From the NCBI GenBank assembly GCA_035772785.1, contig JAOCPU010000032.1, positions 62,001 through 126,000 of the forward strand: DNA of 64,000 nucleotides, given 5' to 3'. Origin of the DNA: Phlebiopsis flavidoalba (lineage: Eukaryota > Basidiomycota > Agaricomycetes > Polyporales > Phanerochaetaceae). Below are positions 1 to 12,449 of the stretch, one piece after another. Positions within the stretch are counted from its first letter, which is position 1. Every line of letters begins with the position of its first letter. A model generated the notes under the pieces. The model was not told the origin of the DNA, searched no databases, and was given only the letters and a program-made list of their open reading frames with translations. Position numbers and translations under genes: made by a program.

Positions 1-257
1 TTCCGGGGTGTTTAATAATCCGCAATCTGGCCGTGTTGTACGCGGCTCAAAAATACTGATTTGGTCAAAACAGATCCATCTTGATATCTGTTGTACAGCC
101 TTATGCTTCCAGAATGCCGGATTGTCATGAGGTAAATTGTTGTAGCGATCCAAAACAGCCAGCGCCATTCTTCTTGAGACGCGGCGACCGCATAAATAAA
201 GACGCGATGCTGCATGGTGCTCGCTGGAGAAAATACGAAGATCGCAGTCGGCCGGTA

Positions 258-1212
258 CTAGAGGTGGTTTAGAAGATCTGCGCAATCAATTCCTTGCAGC
301 GTTACGTGGCGCAGATATGAAAGGGGATGAGTGGAGGCGGGGATGCCCTGGACAATGAAGTTTTCATTTGGTTCCCTAGCTACCATTTCAAGAACGACTA
401 GGATTGAAGAAGGGGTAGACCACGAAGGACGCGGGGCAGCTGCCCCACTCCCCATTCATTCACATTTGTAAGCCTGAGGACCGTAAGAGACGGGCGAGCA
501 AGGTCTAGCACAAAATTGAATGGTAGTTCTGAGAGGTCTAATCTCCTGAGATTGAAGAGATACGCGTTGTTCAAGGTCCAGAAATCAGTTGGCGGATCCG
601 CGTCTTCAAGCTCGGTAGAGTAATAGCAGAGCGTTATACTTTCGAGCATGGGCATATCGCTAGGTTCAGAGACGTCGATGCATCTGGGTACGAGTGAATC
701 TATCATGGTGCTCCTGGCGACATTCAGATTGAGATGCTGTAGGCGATAAATGGCAGGACCGAGGCGAGTAAGAAAGCGGGCGTCCAGGAAGGGTAGATGG
801 GATGCCCCAGGTATGACGGAGAGGGGAAGGTCTCGAGAACGGAGCACATACGCCTCTGCACATGCCAGATGGTGGCCTGTCGGAAGGACATTCCAAAGGC
901 GTGGGATGCCAAGTGCGACGTCTCGCCAGCGACTGCAAAACATGGGTGATCCAAATCCACTTGAACGGATCGTAACGTTCTGAATGTCGATGCTTTTAGA
1001 ACGAAAATGAGGAAGATTTCGGCAAGAATCTCATTAGGAAGGCGAGAAATCGATGGTACGGTCGCGTTTCTGTGAGAACGTAAGCAGATAAGTCGCCGAC
1101 TGACGGCCTCGTATAGCTGGACGTGGGAAGCAATATCCCCGTCGATATTGTCTGTAATGTCAAGATTTGGAGAGAACCGACGAAATAAGTTAATATCTAT
1201 GTCTCCGACTTT
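258..1212 (-). CDS. F-box protein with C-terminal leucine-rich region (frameshifted)
   Basis: F-box proteins recruit substrates to SCF ubiquitin ligases; Agaricomycetes carry large lineage-specific families. On the minus strand an F-box core LPNEILAEIF is read at 1041-1012, and after a change of frame SRWRDVALGIPRLWN at 934-890. This is the usual order in mushroom F-box proteins (LPxEIL, then CRRWRDVALxTPRLW). Downstream, leucine-rich segments such as NLRRLDLSELPF and LPRVLRGLPLLQS suggest degenerate LRRs, and further Leu-rich sequence continues in another frame to about 258. The start is uncertain: a Met at about 1212 gives roughly 55 residues before the F-box. At least two frameshifts break the gene. 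It may continue toward the window edge. The target substrate cannot be inferred. Confidence 0.7.
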
Positions 1213-1329
1213 CATGTTCTGAACTCTAGGAAGTCTATAGGTCACGGTGTTTGCCTTGTAGCTTCGGGGTACGTACTTGGTGTCGTTGGTCTGGTTGCAG
1301 TGATGAGAAGGAGACAAAAAACTCAAAAT

Positions 1330-3020
1330 GAGTTCAGCCCGTCAGGAATTGATTGTGACCGGCATTCGCCGCTCTTGACCAGATCATCACGTCGAATCAG
1401 TTGCACTTGTAGGTTTGCCGCATAGGACACGCAATACTTGTAGGAAAAAATGAGATCACCCTTCCGTACCATATTATGATCATGTCGCCTCTCACACCTC
1501 ATCATTATCTCACTTGCATCTTGGATCCAGACATGACCTGACTGACATCAGTTATTCCGACCCGATTCCGAGTCTGGAGGTGTCACGTCCACGCTACAGA
1601 CTTTCACTGCTCGCGCACAAAAGACATGTATCATAGAAGTCATATTTTTTACATTACTTGTGGATCATATCTCAACATACAAAAAAAGACTGAAGCAAAA
1701 TGCAACGATACATCAAGAGCTACATAGCCATCAATGCGCGTTCCCGTGAAATCTATGCCAACTTTTGACCACTTTCGAAAATCCTAGACAAACAGACTCA
1801 CGCAAAAATTTGGCTGATATTATTGGCATGCAAAGAATGATCTATGACATCGCAAGGCTTAAAAGAAAATTCCAGGGACAAACCAAGGAATGTGGAAGAA
1901 GAGAAATCAAAAATCAAAAACACTGTCCGGTTTATAAACAGTGGGCCACCCATAGTACCCCCTTCTCGTTGAGGGCGGTTTCTCTCAACCGGCTCAGGAG
2001 CACTCATCATATATGCATCGTACCTATAGGCGTTAAATAGAATTTGCGACACATACTAACTAAGAAACACCTTTCGAGAGATCGTGGAGGCCTTGATGCA
2101 TAGCCACGATATTACACGGATGGCAAACAGTGAGTATAATCAGAGTCAGCGGTGTGTAACACACCTCTCAAGAACAAGGGTGATCTGGGAAAACGGGCAT
2201 GGAGTACAGGAAGCTAAGTGTGCTCCTTTAAAAGTCGGAGAGTGTCGAACTTGTGGGTCTGGTTTAATTGGGCCAGGACGCTCTATAAATGGTCTCGGAG
2301 GGGGGTTAGAAGTTCAATAGAGCTCGCACAGGTATGTAAGCTCATAGCTCCCTTCCGTAAAAAATTAAAATCGGTGTCTACGTTCTCAGGATAGGACTGA
2401 CGTGACATAGCCTATCATAGCTGCACAGCGAACACAATCTACCACAAAAGGGGCTCGTTAGATTTGTCAAACATTGACCTTGCTTGCAGACTTGCCACTG
2501 CAACTCACATTCTATAAGAAGATCTGCCAAAATCCAGGGAATTTGTGCATATCCAGACCTTTGCAGGGTACTCAAGCTCCCAGACAAAGTATGCTTTATG
2601 GCCTCGAAGTCTCATGGTCAGGTATCCTAGGCATTGCATCTTCGAGGGTAGATATCGTAAGCCAGTCCAAGTAATTGAGTGGATAGAATCTCCTATGCAC
2701 GTGCAGGGGGTCCAGCGGCTGACAGAGAGGCAGCGAGTGCGACCCAGATCCCACCGGGCGTGACTGAGTTGTGGCTGATTTTTGGCAACGATCACGCTCG
2801 GGCTTCCACGATTTTTCGGGATTTGGGTAGAACCTGCACTGCACACAATAAATGTTCGCAAGTATGGGACGTGCTTGGGAGTCCCAGAGCATCGGTCAAT
2901 GTCGGTAAGCGTGGGTGGTGAGAATGGGCGGAGGACTACGGCCTGCGAGAGGTGTGTGCGTAGACGCCCGAATCGGTGACATCAGGGCTATCACGAGATC
3001 AAGATTGCGCAGATCCGGGT
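1330..3020. other. No recognisable gene
   Basis: Only short overlapping open frames on both strands, mostly under 120 codons, with no motif I recognise. The last 100 bases are the upstream region of the isomerase gene. Confidence 0.5.
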
Positions 3021-3023
3021 TGG

Positions 3024-3031
3024 CTTATAAG
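3024..3031 (+). promoter_or_regulatory. Probable TATA box of the glucose-6-phosphate isomerase gene
   Basis: CTTATAAG lies 85 bases before the ATG at 3116. It is followed by a pyrimidine-rich leader (TCTTCCTC, CTTCTTCC tracts), the usual core-promoter layout of strongly expressed fungal genes. Confidence 0.5.
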
Positions 3032-3115
3032 ACCCGGTCCGTTCTGTGTCGCCGCTCTCTGTCCTCGCTCTTCCTCTTCACCTCCATCTTCTTCCACGTC
3101 CCCCCCTCCAGACAC

Positions 3116-5430
3116 ATGAGCGGAAAACTCGCGACAGGTAGGTATTATTTCTCCATCTAGTCACGCACAGGATCACGTCGCTGCTCGCGTTATATGCTCA
3201 ACAATGGACATGGCTAGGACTACCGCATGCCTTGGTCAGAACACGCTGGCAGAGCTTTTCGGACTATCCGCACACCGTGCCAAAGCTACGATGTTTATCG
3301 AGACACGGACTTCCTGACCTCCGCACCAGCACGCGTCCCCCACCGCACACGTACTTCCTGTACTCAACTGTTCACATCCGGGATGTATGTTTCCCTCTCC
3401 CGACGACTTCATCACGGCTCAACCTTTACTCAGTGCTCACGACTTCTCCTCAAGAACGGATCGACACTCAATCGCTCACGGAGGTGTTCTCGGCATAGCA
3501 CGCCTTCAGCTCGTCACACTCCAGAGGCCACGATGTCTATTCTTTCCGTCGATGAAAGATTGTTTGGCCTCGAGAGCACATCACAACGTCTGCGGACCGG
3601 TGCGGTTCCTTCACCTGGTCCGCACACATCCGTACCTTCGACGGAGTGGCCAAGATCAAGTCCGATGCCTGTTTTTGTTAAAAAGGACGGTTCTCTGGCG
3701 GTGCTTTTGCCGCACACACACTTCAGGAAACGAAACAGTTTTCAGGAAGGCCGTTACGCGTATGAGATCTCCCTGGTTGCGTGGATACACGGCTAACACT
3801 GGCAAGACGATCAATATCCATCGTCAACATCGGTATCGGCGGTATCGACTTTATGGGTCCCGTTATGGTCACTGAGGCTCTCAAGGCCTACTTCCAAGCG
3901 CGATGATTGACCTGTGCCCACTTTGTCTCGTGCTAACATCGACCCGGCACACAACCTCGCTGAGATTGGTCATTCGTCCTTTTGTCGACCCGAGAACTTG
4001 ACCTCTTCATCATCGCTTCAAAGACATTCCACTACTCAGGAGACGATTTACGAACGCGACCGAGCGCGACGGGACTGGTTCCTCGGCGCGGCCGGCTGTT
4101 CAGGTCTCCCCTAATCGCACCTTCATGTCACTTTCCCCGCACTAAAAGCACTATTCGTGGCCCTCTCTACCAACACCAAAGCTGTGCACTGAATTTGGTA
4201 TTTGCGAAGTGAGAGAACATGTATCCATTTTCTGGGACTGAGGGTCAAAGTGCCCGTGCCGCTAACTCGCTCTGGATGCGCCATCGGTCGTAGTATTGCA
4301 CTCGTCATTGGCTATGACAACTTCGAGCTCCTCCTCAAGGGGCGCTCATAGCATGACAAGCGACTTCCGCACTGCACCTCTCAGGAGGAGAAACCTCCCC
4401 CCGAGTCCTCCATCGCGCGTTCCTCGCATCTGGTACAAAGACTTCTACGGTCGCACAGACCCCACGCTCTCCTCCCGTACGGACCAGTACCTCGCACAAA
4501 TTCGCGGGACTACTTCCAGCAGGGTGACATGGAGTCCAAATGGGTCAAGTCGCATCACCAAGGGCTGGTCCAGCGCGTTTCCTACCAGGGACCGGTACGT
4601 GCGGTTCGTACTGCTTTGTGGCCCACGAGTTTGTTAAATGCTGATGGACACACAACATAGCCGATCATTGCTGGGCGCGCGGCGCGGTACTAGACGCGGC
4701 CATGGCACATCGTGTTCTACCAGCTTGTTCACCAGGGCACGAAGATCATGCAACCCGCCGACTAATCCTCTCCGCACGCCGTCAACGACACACAACCCGA
4801 TCGCTAGCTCGAAGCACCACCGCATCCTGTTTCCAACTTCTTTGCCCAGCCCGAGTGCGCTGGCATTGCGGTAAGGACTCGAGAGAGGAGGTGCGGAAGG
4901 TATGTCGCATTCCTCAATTTAGATACGACGAACACAAGTGCTCATGAGATTGTCAGGCAAACTGGGCCCGAACGCGTCTGAGCCGCTTGTGAAGTCCAAG
5001 GTGTTTTGAGTGGGGCAACGATGGCGCTGCCCCCCGCCCCCGCCGGAGTAGACGAGGATGGCAATTCATCTTCCCTCGTCCTTCGGACCCTCGACCGCTC
5101 GGTGCTCTGCAATTGACCCTCTAACGATCGACAAGGATTTTTTCAGCCCAAGGGGATGGGTACGTCTGGTTGGGGTATCAACTTCCTGTTGCGGGTGCAA
5201 GGCAGGGGCAGTCTCCTCCTATTCCCAAGAATGGAGGATGGACGTCTAGACCGTCTGTGCATAAGATCGGAAAACTGGGTGTCGGAGAGCTTGGCAGAGG
5301 TATGCTCGGCGAAGAATAACATTCAGTTTACTGCAGTCTGCAAGAACTTCGGAGGCTCGCCCGAAGTGACGCGTTCAAGGAAACCATGATTCCTCGGCAC
5401 GTATCTTCATCTGGCATGCCTGCAGTAACA
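3116..5430 (+). CDS. PGI1: Glucose-6-phosphate isomerase (frameshifted)
   Basis: Cytosolic glycolytic enzyme interconverting glucose 6-phosphate and fructose 6-phosphate. The start MSGKLAT at 3116 is followed by a GTAGGT...CTAG intron (3138-3217) and DYR-PWSE. Across frames I read, in family order, the EHINTSEDRAVLH equivalent near 3570-3620, NIGIGG at about 3825-3843, GPVMVTEAL near 3856-3882, DLFIIASKTF at 3997-4029, SIALVIGYDNFELLLKG from about 4289, WYKDFYG at about 4430-4450, the GTNGQHSFYQL-like and KHHRILF segments at 4655-4840, EEVRK before an intron (4900-4956), PLVKSKVF at 4983-5006 and the PSTLGAL equivalent near 5090-5110. The C-terminus near 5270-5430 is poorly preserved. NIGIGGSDLGP reads here as NIGIGGIDFMGP, so the phosphate-binding loop itself is altered. 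Order and spacing leave no real alternative; the frame is broken at least ten times. Confidence 0.88.
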
Positions 5431-5439
5431 CATTGTGTT

Positions 5440-6430
5440 GCTGACTGGACCTCATATAGACAGAGACCGGCCAATTCATTTCACGTACTACGTCATGGAA
5501 TGTAGCCAGCAAGGAAATGAAATTTCGCCTGTGATGGCTTCCCCACTCAAAGCTTTGTGAAGGAAAGACCGAGATAGGGGAGAGTGTGAGGGGAGGCAGA
5601 GAGAAGGATTAGGGGGGGTTGGACGGGGGGCGGTCAAGAGGAGTCAGCATATAATCAAATGTAGTGTAAGCTGATACTGTACAGACGAGACAGGGGGGAC
5701 GGGAATAAAGAGGATGGGAGGGATGGAGAGCGAACAAGAAAAAACAAGTGTAGAGGTGCAAGACAGGGCCTAAAATGTCGCTGCTGGAATAGATGTCTTT
5801 TAATCTTTTCTTTCAATGCAACTGGTCTGTCCGCGTGCCAACGACTGAGGACGGTAACATCAACGAGCCACGGGGAAGACAGCTCAACTCCAATTCGGAT
5901 CAGCACCAGGGCGGCAAACTTGTCTGGCTTTGGACTGTCGCGAACTCACGGCGACAGTTGTTATAACGCCGACGCGCGTGCGATCATCGTGCATGTGGGA
6001 CTTATAAGCTCCTCCCCGGCCCAGGCAGCTTCTCCATCCTCTAACCCCGCATCGTTATTCGGGTCAAAATCCACACGTCGGGGACGTCCCCCACGCGAAC
6101 GCGTCCGCGCCCTCGTCGTCGTCGCTCTCGCGCACAGACCCCGTAGTTGCTGCCGGTCAAGCTGGCACCTCGAGGCTTTTAGCGAGCTTCGTCCACTGCG
6201 GCTAAGCTCACGCAGAGCACGTCGTCCGAGGCGCGCGGAAGTGTGTGCCCGGTGGCAGTGCGCATGCCGCGGGGGGCGGCGGAGGAACCAGAGTTTCGAT
6301 CTTGCGCACCGTAGAGCTTGGGTTTGTGTGGCTGCAGGAGCGGCGCGAGGGTGGTGAGAACCGGCGCATGGTATTGGAGCACAATTTGCAAGGCTGCGTA
6401 AGATGGTGCTGCAGCTAGATATGGTTTCGG
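5440..6430. other. Intergenic or degraded sequence with GA-rich and GC-rich tracts
   Basis: A purine-rich stretch (about 5560-5770, with G runs) is followed by GC-rich sequence at 5950-6370. Open frames there are compositional. The GC-rich part may be the degraded 3' part of the minus-strand F-box gene that follows. Confidence 0.4.
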
Positions 6431-6433
6431 ATA

Positions 6434-7470
6434 CTAGAGTGTGGTGCAGCTGGCAGATCTTCGAATGTCGCGAGTGAGATCGTATGACTTACAGCCTGTC
6501 GAGTCGGGCTCGATGTCGGGTGGGGTGCCCATCCAAGAATCAGTGCTTTGACAGATGCTTGGGGCCGCTTTTTGACGCGACGTATAACGACATTGCATCG
6601 CGGTAAGTATCTGCTGGTTGCACGCCATGAGGTGTAGGAGAAAGACAGCGTCTGGAATCCGAACGTGTGACGCCTGAGCGGCCGAGCCAAGTGACAAGGT
6701 AAGGCGTCGAGCGGGGCGGCTGTCGTTTGTGCCAGCTCGAAGCTCGCGTCTCCTAGCCTCCCAAGAACGAGGAACCGGAGTTGGATACCTTTCTCGGCGC
6801 TGGAGGGTAGGCTGCGGGCAAGAATGCACCTTCCCGTCTACTTTGCACCAGTTGATTTTGTAGATGATCAAGGCTTCTAGGTTCCGCAGGGCACATGACA
6901 TCCGCCGCAGGTCGTGCACAGAGGAAGGGGTGTAATATTGGAGAGGGTGAGGGAAAGGACGGATTTGAACTGTTTCAAATGGAAACCTCGAAGACGCGGC
7001 TGGAGGGGTATACAAGACGCCACTTCGCATACGGAGATATTGTAGCGCGGGGATGATTGAGGGGGGGTCCGCAAAGGGAATGTATGAAGGCCTAGGAATC
7101 CTCATCCGGTCCCGCTTCGACAGTGCCGTGAGCCAACGAAAACACCGGCTCCGGGGTGGCTGTTTCTCCGACACTCGGCGCATAGAGAGCGTCTAGGTTG
7201 CGGTCAAATTTGCGACTCACAGCGCACCCCGAGCGAGCTGGAATAGGAACCTGCGGGTGATGGCAAGGGGCCCATCAGGCCCATACTGTGCAGGTGAGCG
7301 AGCAACGCCTCGCACGGGCACGCGTACGGAGGGTGTGCTTCACGGTATGTGCGGTGGGCCAGACAAAGTCACCTCATGGGTTCAATTCGGGGTCTTCGGC
7401 GATGTAGCCAATGATGTGTTCGCAGATTTCGACTGGGAGTGTCCTGCGAGGGATGTAGGTGCTAGGATGT
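6434..7470 (-). CDS. F-box protein, second type (frameshifted)
   Basis: On the minus strand the F-box start RRTLPVEICEHIIGYIAEDP is read at about 7445-7390. After a frame change near 7310-7240 comes a degraded segment matching the usual CALTCRAWVPRSR plus Leu/Ala-rich region. A long open frame (7183-6434) continues with family-like features: PRPSYIPFADPPSIIPAL, repeated SVHDL/LRNLEALI elements and the RRLTLSLG block. The order (F-box, RSR, beta-alpha repeats without a named domain) matches the common Agaricomycete F-box/LRR-like proteins of about 400-550 residues. The 3' end is unclear because the GC-rich sequence below 6430 may still belong to it. It is convergent with the isomerase gene. 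No function beyond substrate recruitment can be inferred. Confidence 0.6.
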
Positions 7471-7719
7471 AACGTAGGTGTATATATCCAAGGATGCAAT
7501 TTGCTCTTGGGCTTACTCAGAAGATAGTGTGCATTTTTTGAAACGGGTCTTGCGTGAAAGAGGTTTCCAGCATAATCTACATAAATAATGAGTAAGAAAG
7601 TTCGGCGGGGCGGTAGCCGGTACCAAGTGACAGCGACAAGGGATGAGCATTGCTTAACGGGGTTGAAGCTCAAGAAAGGAGACGGGCCCATGGGCGGCTG
7701 AATGCGGACTGTTGACATA

Positions 7720-10700
7720 TGCTGTATGCTCGATATTGAAAATACAAGGCGGTGACAAGGCGGCTGTGACCTGGTTTCAAAGCATTATTCATTTTTTAAT
7801 GTGGAGGCGAAACATGACGGTACCTAGGCTGAGTGAGTGGCGATGCTGGACTCGTAGTGTTTTACGTACCGAGGCCGCTGTGATTAACATATAAGTGGGA
7901 GTATAGGATAAGGAATATTTGCGCAGTCACCCACCCCACACCCCCCCCGCTAACCACGTCAGTGAACATGCCGTCCGGACAAGAAGTTCATAACAAAACC
8001 ACAGGAACCGCCACCACAGGTGTGATTCGGTTTCTAGGTGTGAATGCAGGAGTTTCGTCTCACGAACGGCTTCAGCGCATTAATTTTCAAGATGAACAGC
8101 CGCGAATGTGAGATAATAGGATTCATTGTCCATGGGAAAAATACTCGTATGTGAGTGGCACCGAGAGTTGATCATGCACGGTCTACGATGACAGATGGAT
8201 CAGCGCAAAGGTCTGATACAGAAATACACGAACAGAAGAGGCTTACCTGTTGGGGTTTGGAACGTGCGATGATACGCAGAGGACGGTGATGTAGTATCCA
8301 TAATCCAAAGGATTCCATAGGCTCGCTCCCAATCTCACAAAAGAGTACTATGACTCTATTCCAACTAGGGGACGGGGTATCCATGTTGCGTCAATTTTAT
8401 CCAAATCATACCGCAGCTTTCATTCTTTACTAGGTTATGGGGAAGAAACTCCTCAACTCCTTACACCCACTTCTCTAGCTCCCCAGGTCCGGTAGTCTCC
8501 CAGTGCGGGTATCCGCGAGATATCCGCCCCAGACAAATGTTGCATGGTGTGTCCACTTTGTAGGAAGTTGCGATCAACACCAACCTCGGTTAAGCTTTTA
8601 CCAGTGCTGTCGTCCCCACCAAAATGACGTCGAGGACTATTCAAGTATTGGTGGATGGTTCACCGGCGACCTTGAACATCCAAATGAGGGTGCTGCTCGA
8701 AGTTGACGGCGTAAGACGGAACATTTCATGTCGGCTGTCTCTGGACAGGGAAGGTCGACAAGATGGTCCATGGAAGATTGTTTATATGGAAGATAGAATT
8801 CGATGTCTGAAGCCGAGAGAGCAGCGAGATAGCGTGGAAGCAACTGTCGAGATACTCGTCAAGTCTGTGTACAAAATGACTTGGTCGGCAACTCACTGGA
8901 CGGGATCTCGAGTTTCGGATCCTGTTGCCCTAGAGAATAGACCGAATCTCTTGCACGGTATTGACAGACATGTTTGGCGCACCTGGGCCACCGACAGATA
9001 TATTAGGGTTGCACTCTTGTATCAATGAAGGAGTAGGCTAAATGTACGCAGCTAAGCGAGCGATGTGGTCATAACGCGATCGTGAGCGCCATTCAGATGG
9101 GAAGAGTAGACATATCGCCCTTTGTCTTTGAGCCCATTCGGCCTTCGCCGTCGATTCCTTCTAGATTATGGTCAGTTCGCCACCGAATGTCGACGGGTTA
9201 CGAGGCGGATATATGCGTGAGGACTAGAGGGTTGCAGCCTTAAATTGCGCATCAGTGATCGAAAGGCTTCGAAGATGTTGGTAGTCCGTCTCCGCGACCA
9301 CGTAGCAAGCGTGAACACGGACCCCCCCCCCATGAAAAACCCGCCCCAATCTTGCCCCTACCATTTCAAGCACCCCCACACTGAAGCCTCCATGTATAAG
9401 CTTTGAAAAGCCGCCGCGCATTTGGAAATTGTTGAAAGGAACTAGCGCGGATGGAAACATAAAGAACCCCTTTGATTGAAGCTGCAAGTGGAGAAGTATT
9501 GGGAAGGAAGATGGGGGTATATCCGTATGGGTATAACCGCCCCTGCCACTCGTCGCCGTCTTGTAGTTGTCCGTTCTGACCAGCAGCCCCTATCCGTCAT
9601 AAAACGTCTGTAGAAAACTTGTGTATTTCCTATTGCAAGGTTAATAAAAATCCGGAAGAGGCCGTTTAAACTATACTGGCGCGAATGTCAGCAATCTACA
9701 CCAAGGAATCTGAAGAGGTAGCAATTGACTCCGGTATGGTGTGTGTCCCATAGGACGTGGCATGTTAGTGCGCACTCGCCATGTAGCGTTGCCTAAACAC
9801 TTAGTCGTCTGTTCCCACATTGAGAGATATACTAGCATTTCGTACGGATACTTCCTCAGCGACAAAAGTCGATGATTATGCATCAGCCTACTTCGGTCGG
9901 TAAGATATGCAATGCGAGATTCTTCCAAAGGCCGTTGTACCGGTAGTGGGATTAGCCATGGATCCTCCAGAGTAGGTCACAACATGAAAGGAGAGACTGC
10001 ATGTTTGACTTATTGTTAGCCAAATAAATAGACAGGATGTCGAAGAACCTATCCCACCGTGGTGTTGATATTCAAAGTCAGCGCGGTAATCACGAATACT
10101 TAGCACACGGTAGCCGACCTGGGTCCGTTAAATCTGATTGTGTGCGACCACAAAATTGACCAAGCGGGAGGACTGGGATCACTTTGATGAGAAAGGAGTA
10201 TAAAATCATGATATCATGATGAAAAGTCTATTTCGGTCTGAATTGATGGAATGAAACCGACAAGAGAGACGACTTCCGATTCCAGAACTGGATGTCCAAG
10301 TCGAACCAATCGGGTCAGCTCGGTATTTGGCACCTGTTCATGCAAAACCTTCGCGATCCTAACAAGACCAAAATAACGGTGGTGGGGCCCTCCCTCGGTG
10401 GCAGGCGCTTTGAGGCCTCATTCCCCCGTAATCGCCTACCACGTCAACATTACTTTTCAGTCATAAGCAGGGAGGTTGACTTTTACCAATTTATGTGCTG
10501 TACAAACGCTTCGGAAATAGCATTGCCCTAAATCTCTTCACACACTTGAATCATCAGTCAAATCAGGAGAGAACACGATCTCGTCATGGGCTCGCGTATA
10601 GTCCTCAGCGTGTGCTCAGGATCGGGCGAGAGTTGTGCTTTCAAACGTACAGCCACCAAAGGTTATCTCGGTGATGTCTCACACAACCCACAAGATGCTT

Positions 10701-10920
10701 CTGAGAATCTGTCCTTGTCAGGAAGCTACCGAGACAACACGGGCATGTATGATGTTCTCAAAGTTACCCACCCAATTAAGTATAGCGAGTAGACTCGACC
10801 GGACCTGGAAGAGACTCATGGTGTTTCTGCTGACTTGGGTTAACGGACTCCTCAGCGAATCTCCGGGACTACGGCATTCCTGCGATCCTTAGCGACCTGC
10901 TGACATAGCTCAACTTCTCA
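7720..10920. other. No recognisable gene
   Basis: The longest open frame is 134 codons (8624-9028, plus). Its residues resemble no family I know and it has no supporting splice sites. There is a C-run near 7938-7948 and another near 9322-9331. Nothing else is supportable. Confidence 0.45.
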
Positions 10921-10923
10921 CAC

Positions 10924-10931
10924 TATATAAG
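10924..10931 (+). promoter_or_regulatory. TATA box upstream of the damaged SDR reductase copy
   Basis: TATATAAG lies about 50-60 bases before the expected start of the reductase, followed by a CT-rich leader. Survival of the element shows the copy began as a complete gene with its own promoter. Confidence 0.45.
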
Positions 10932-10984
10932 GTTCATCTTCCATCGCTCTTGTGTATCTCGCAAATTATAACCCACATAGAACG

Positions 10985-12440
10985 TCTCTCCGTATCATCA
11001 CTGCCGTCGGTCAGCCAAGGCCAAAGTTCTCGTCACCGGCGCAAACGGTTTATATTGCACTCTGTGGTAAAAAACCATCGGAAAGACTCAGCACTGGATC
11101 TCGAGCGCGGGTTCTCTGGTGCGCGGTGACGTGTGCGTTCGTGCGTCGAAAATCCCGCATTTGAAAGAGACCTTCAAAAGCCACGGGGACAAAACTTGAT
11201 GCAGTTTGTCGTCGCCAGATATAACCAAGGTTCGTTATTGGCTAACTTCGAGCGGCACGTCTCACGCAACCGATCTTCTAGGAAGGCGCGTAGATCGATG
11301 AAGCCGTCGTAGGCGCACACACGACGCGATTTTGGTGACACCACCGTTCATCGCCCTGCCACACGTGTCACCTTCCGACGGACCCATACAGTAAATTAGT
11401 CTGCACCCGCGGTCGCGGATGGCGCAACAGACAAGGCATCCTCTCAGAGCGCTGCGCAATAGAATGCAAAACGAGCATCCGTCAGACGTGTCGTACACTC
11501 ACCGGGTGCCTGTGACGTCCATCCGCTCATCGCCGGGACGGCGGTCGAGAGAAGCAACCGATACACCGAAAGCCTACTCCGAAACGAGTAATCACCTGTG
11601 AAGCAGGTCGAGAGTAGGGGTTGCTAGAGCCGCCGCCCGCGGACGGTAGGGTTCCTATACCGGCGCGAGCAAGACCCTCGCTTTGAGCGCGCGGAACGAA
11701 GTTGGTGCGGACTTGAAGAAAGTTTATGGGAGAAACCAATCAACGAGCCACGCTGGAAGCTCCATTATTGCACCTGGTGACGATGAATCAATAACCCCCA
11801 ATTTACGTGTTTGAGGCCGATGTTCTGCTAGGGAGAGTTGATTCACCCAATGGCTTTTGTATGGATGCGTCTATCGCTAAGGATTTTTTGGTACGACACG
11901 AATGTGTGTAAGGGGGCTCAAACGACAATCGAGCAGAGCGCTACATGTCTAGGACGTGAGCCACTCGTAGATACTCTGCGATGATAACCAGTAGTACATT
12001 TTAATGGCGAGACGTACTCATCGAATGTCCAGCAACTCGCGTTCGTTGACGTTCGGGATCTTGAGCCTAGCCCATGTCCTTGTATGGTTCCTTAGGGAAA
12101 GACGGCGGCAGGCGGAGAGCGTATCGTGATCTCCCTCAGCAGCCCCTAACAAATGTGGCAAGAAGACTGGGGTGAGGCTATTTAGTGATGCTCTATGCGC
12201 GTCGTGAAACCTCACTGACCATTCTGTAGTGAATTCAGCGCACGCATACAACCCATCCCTTACCCGCCGGAACGATACCGCACCTACGATCCTGCCACCG
12301 CTGTGTCTCATGGTGAATACATACGACAACACCAAAAGCGAGCAGAAACATATGGGGATCACATTCATAAGACGATTAAGGTGAGATGCACACACGAAAT
12401 GGGAGCGCTACTGGCAATCCAATTCAAGGGAAGAAAGGAT
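10985..12440 (+). pseudogene. NAD(P)-dependent extended-SDR reductase, heavily damaged paralogue
   Basis: Same family as the gene at 31.3-32.5 kb: dihydroflavonol-4-reductase/methylglyoxal-reductase (Gre2-like) proteins that reduce aldehydes or ketones with NADPH. The cofactor-binding start KVLVTGANG is read at 11022-11048, followed by a degraded Y-CTLW for the usual YIALWVV. SKIPHLKETFKSHGDK follows at about 11139-11190, PDITK near 11209-11223, and a remnant of the VRRVV strand near 11480. The C-terminal part NSAHAYNPSL is at 12232-12261, NTYDNTKSEQ near 12316-12345 and a QFKGR end near 12420. The expected start codon reads ATC rather than ATG just before the CCGTCGG codons. The central catalytic Tyr-x3-Lys was not found. 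Divergence from the other copy is much greater than within typical domains, and frames change every 40-120 bases. Confidence 0.65.
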
Positions 12441-12449
12441 GTGGATCCG

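Noticed and set aside
6434..7183. 249-codon minus-strand frame as a separate unknown protein
   Set aside because: It follows an F-box start in the same direction and has the repeat layout of the F-box family, so it was merged into that gene.
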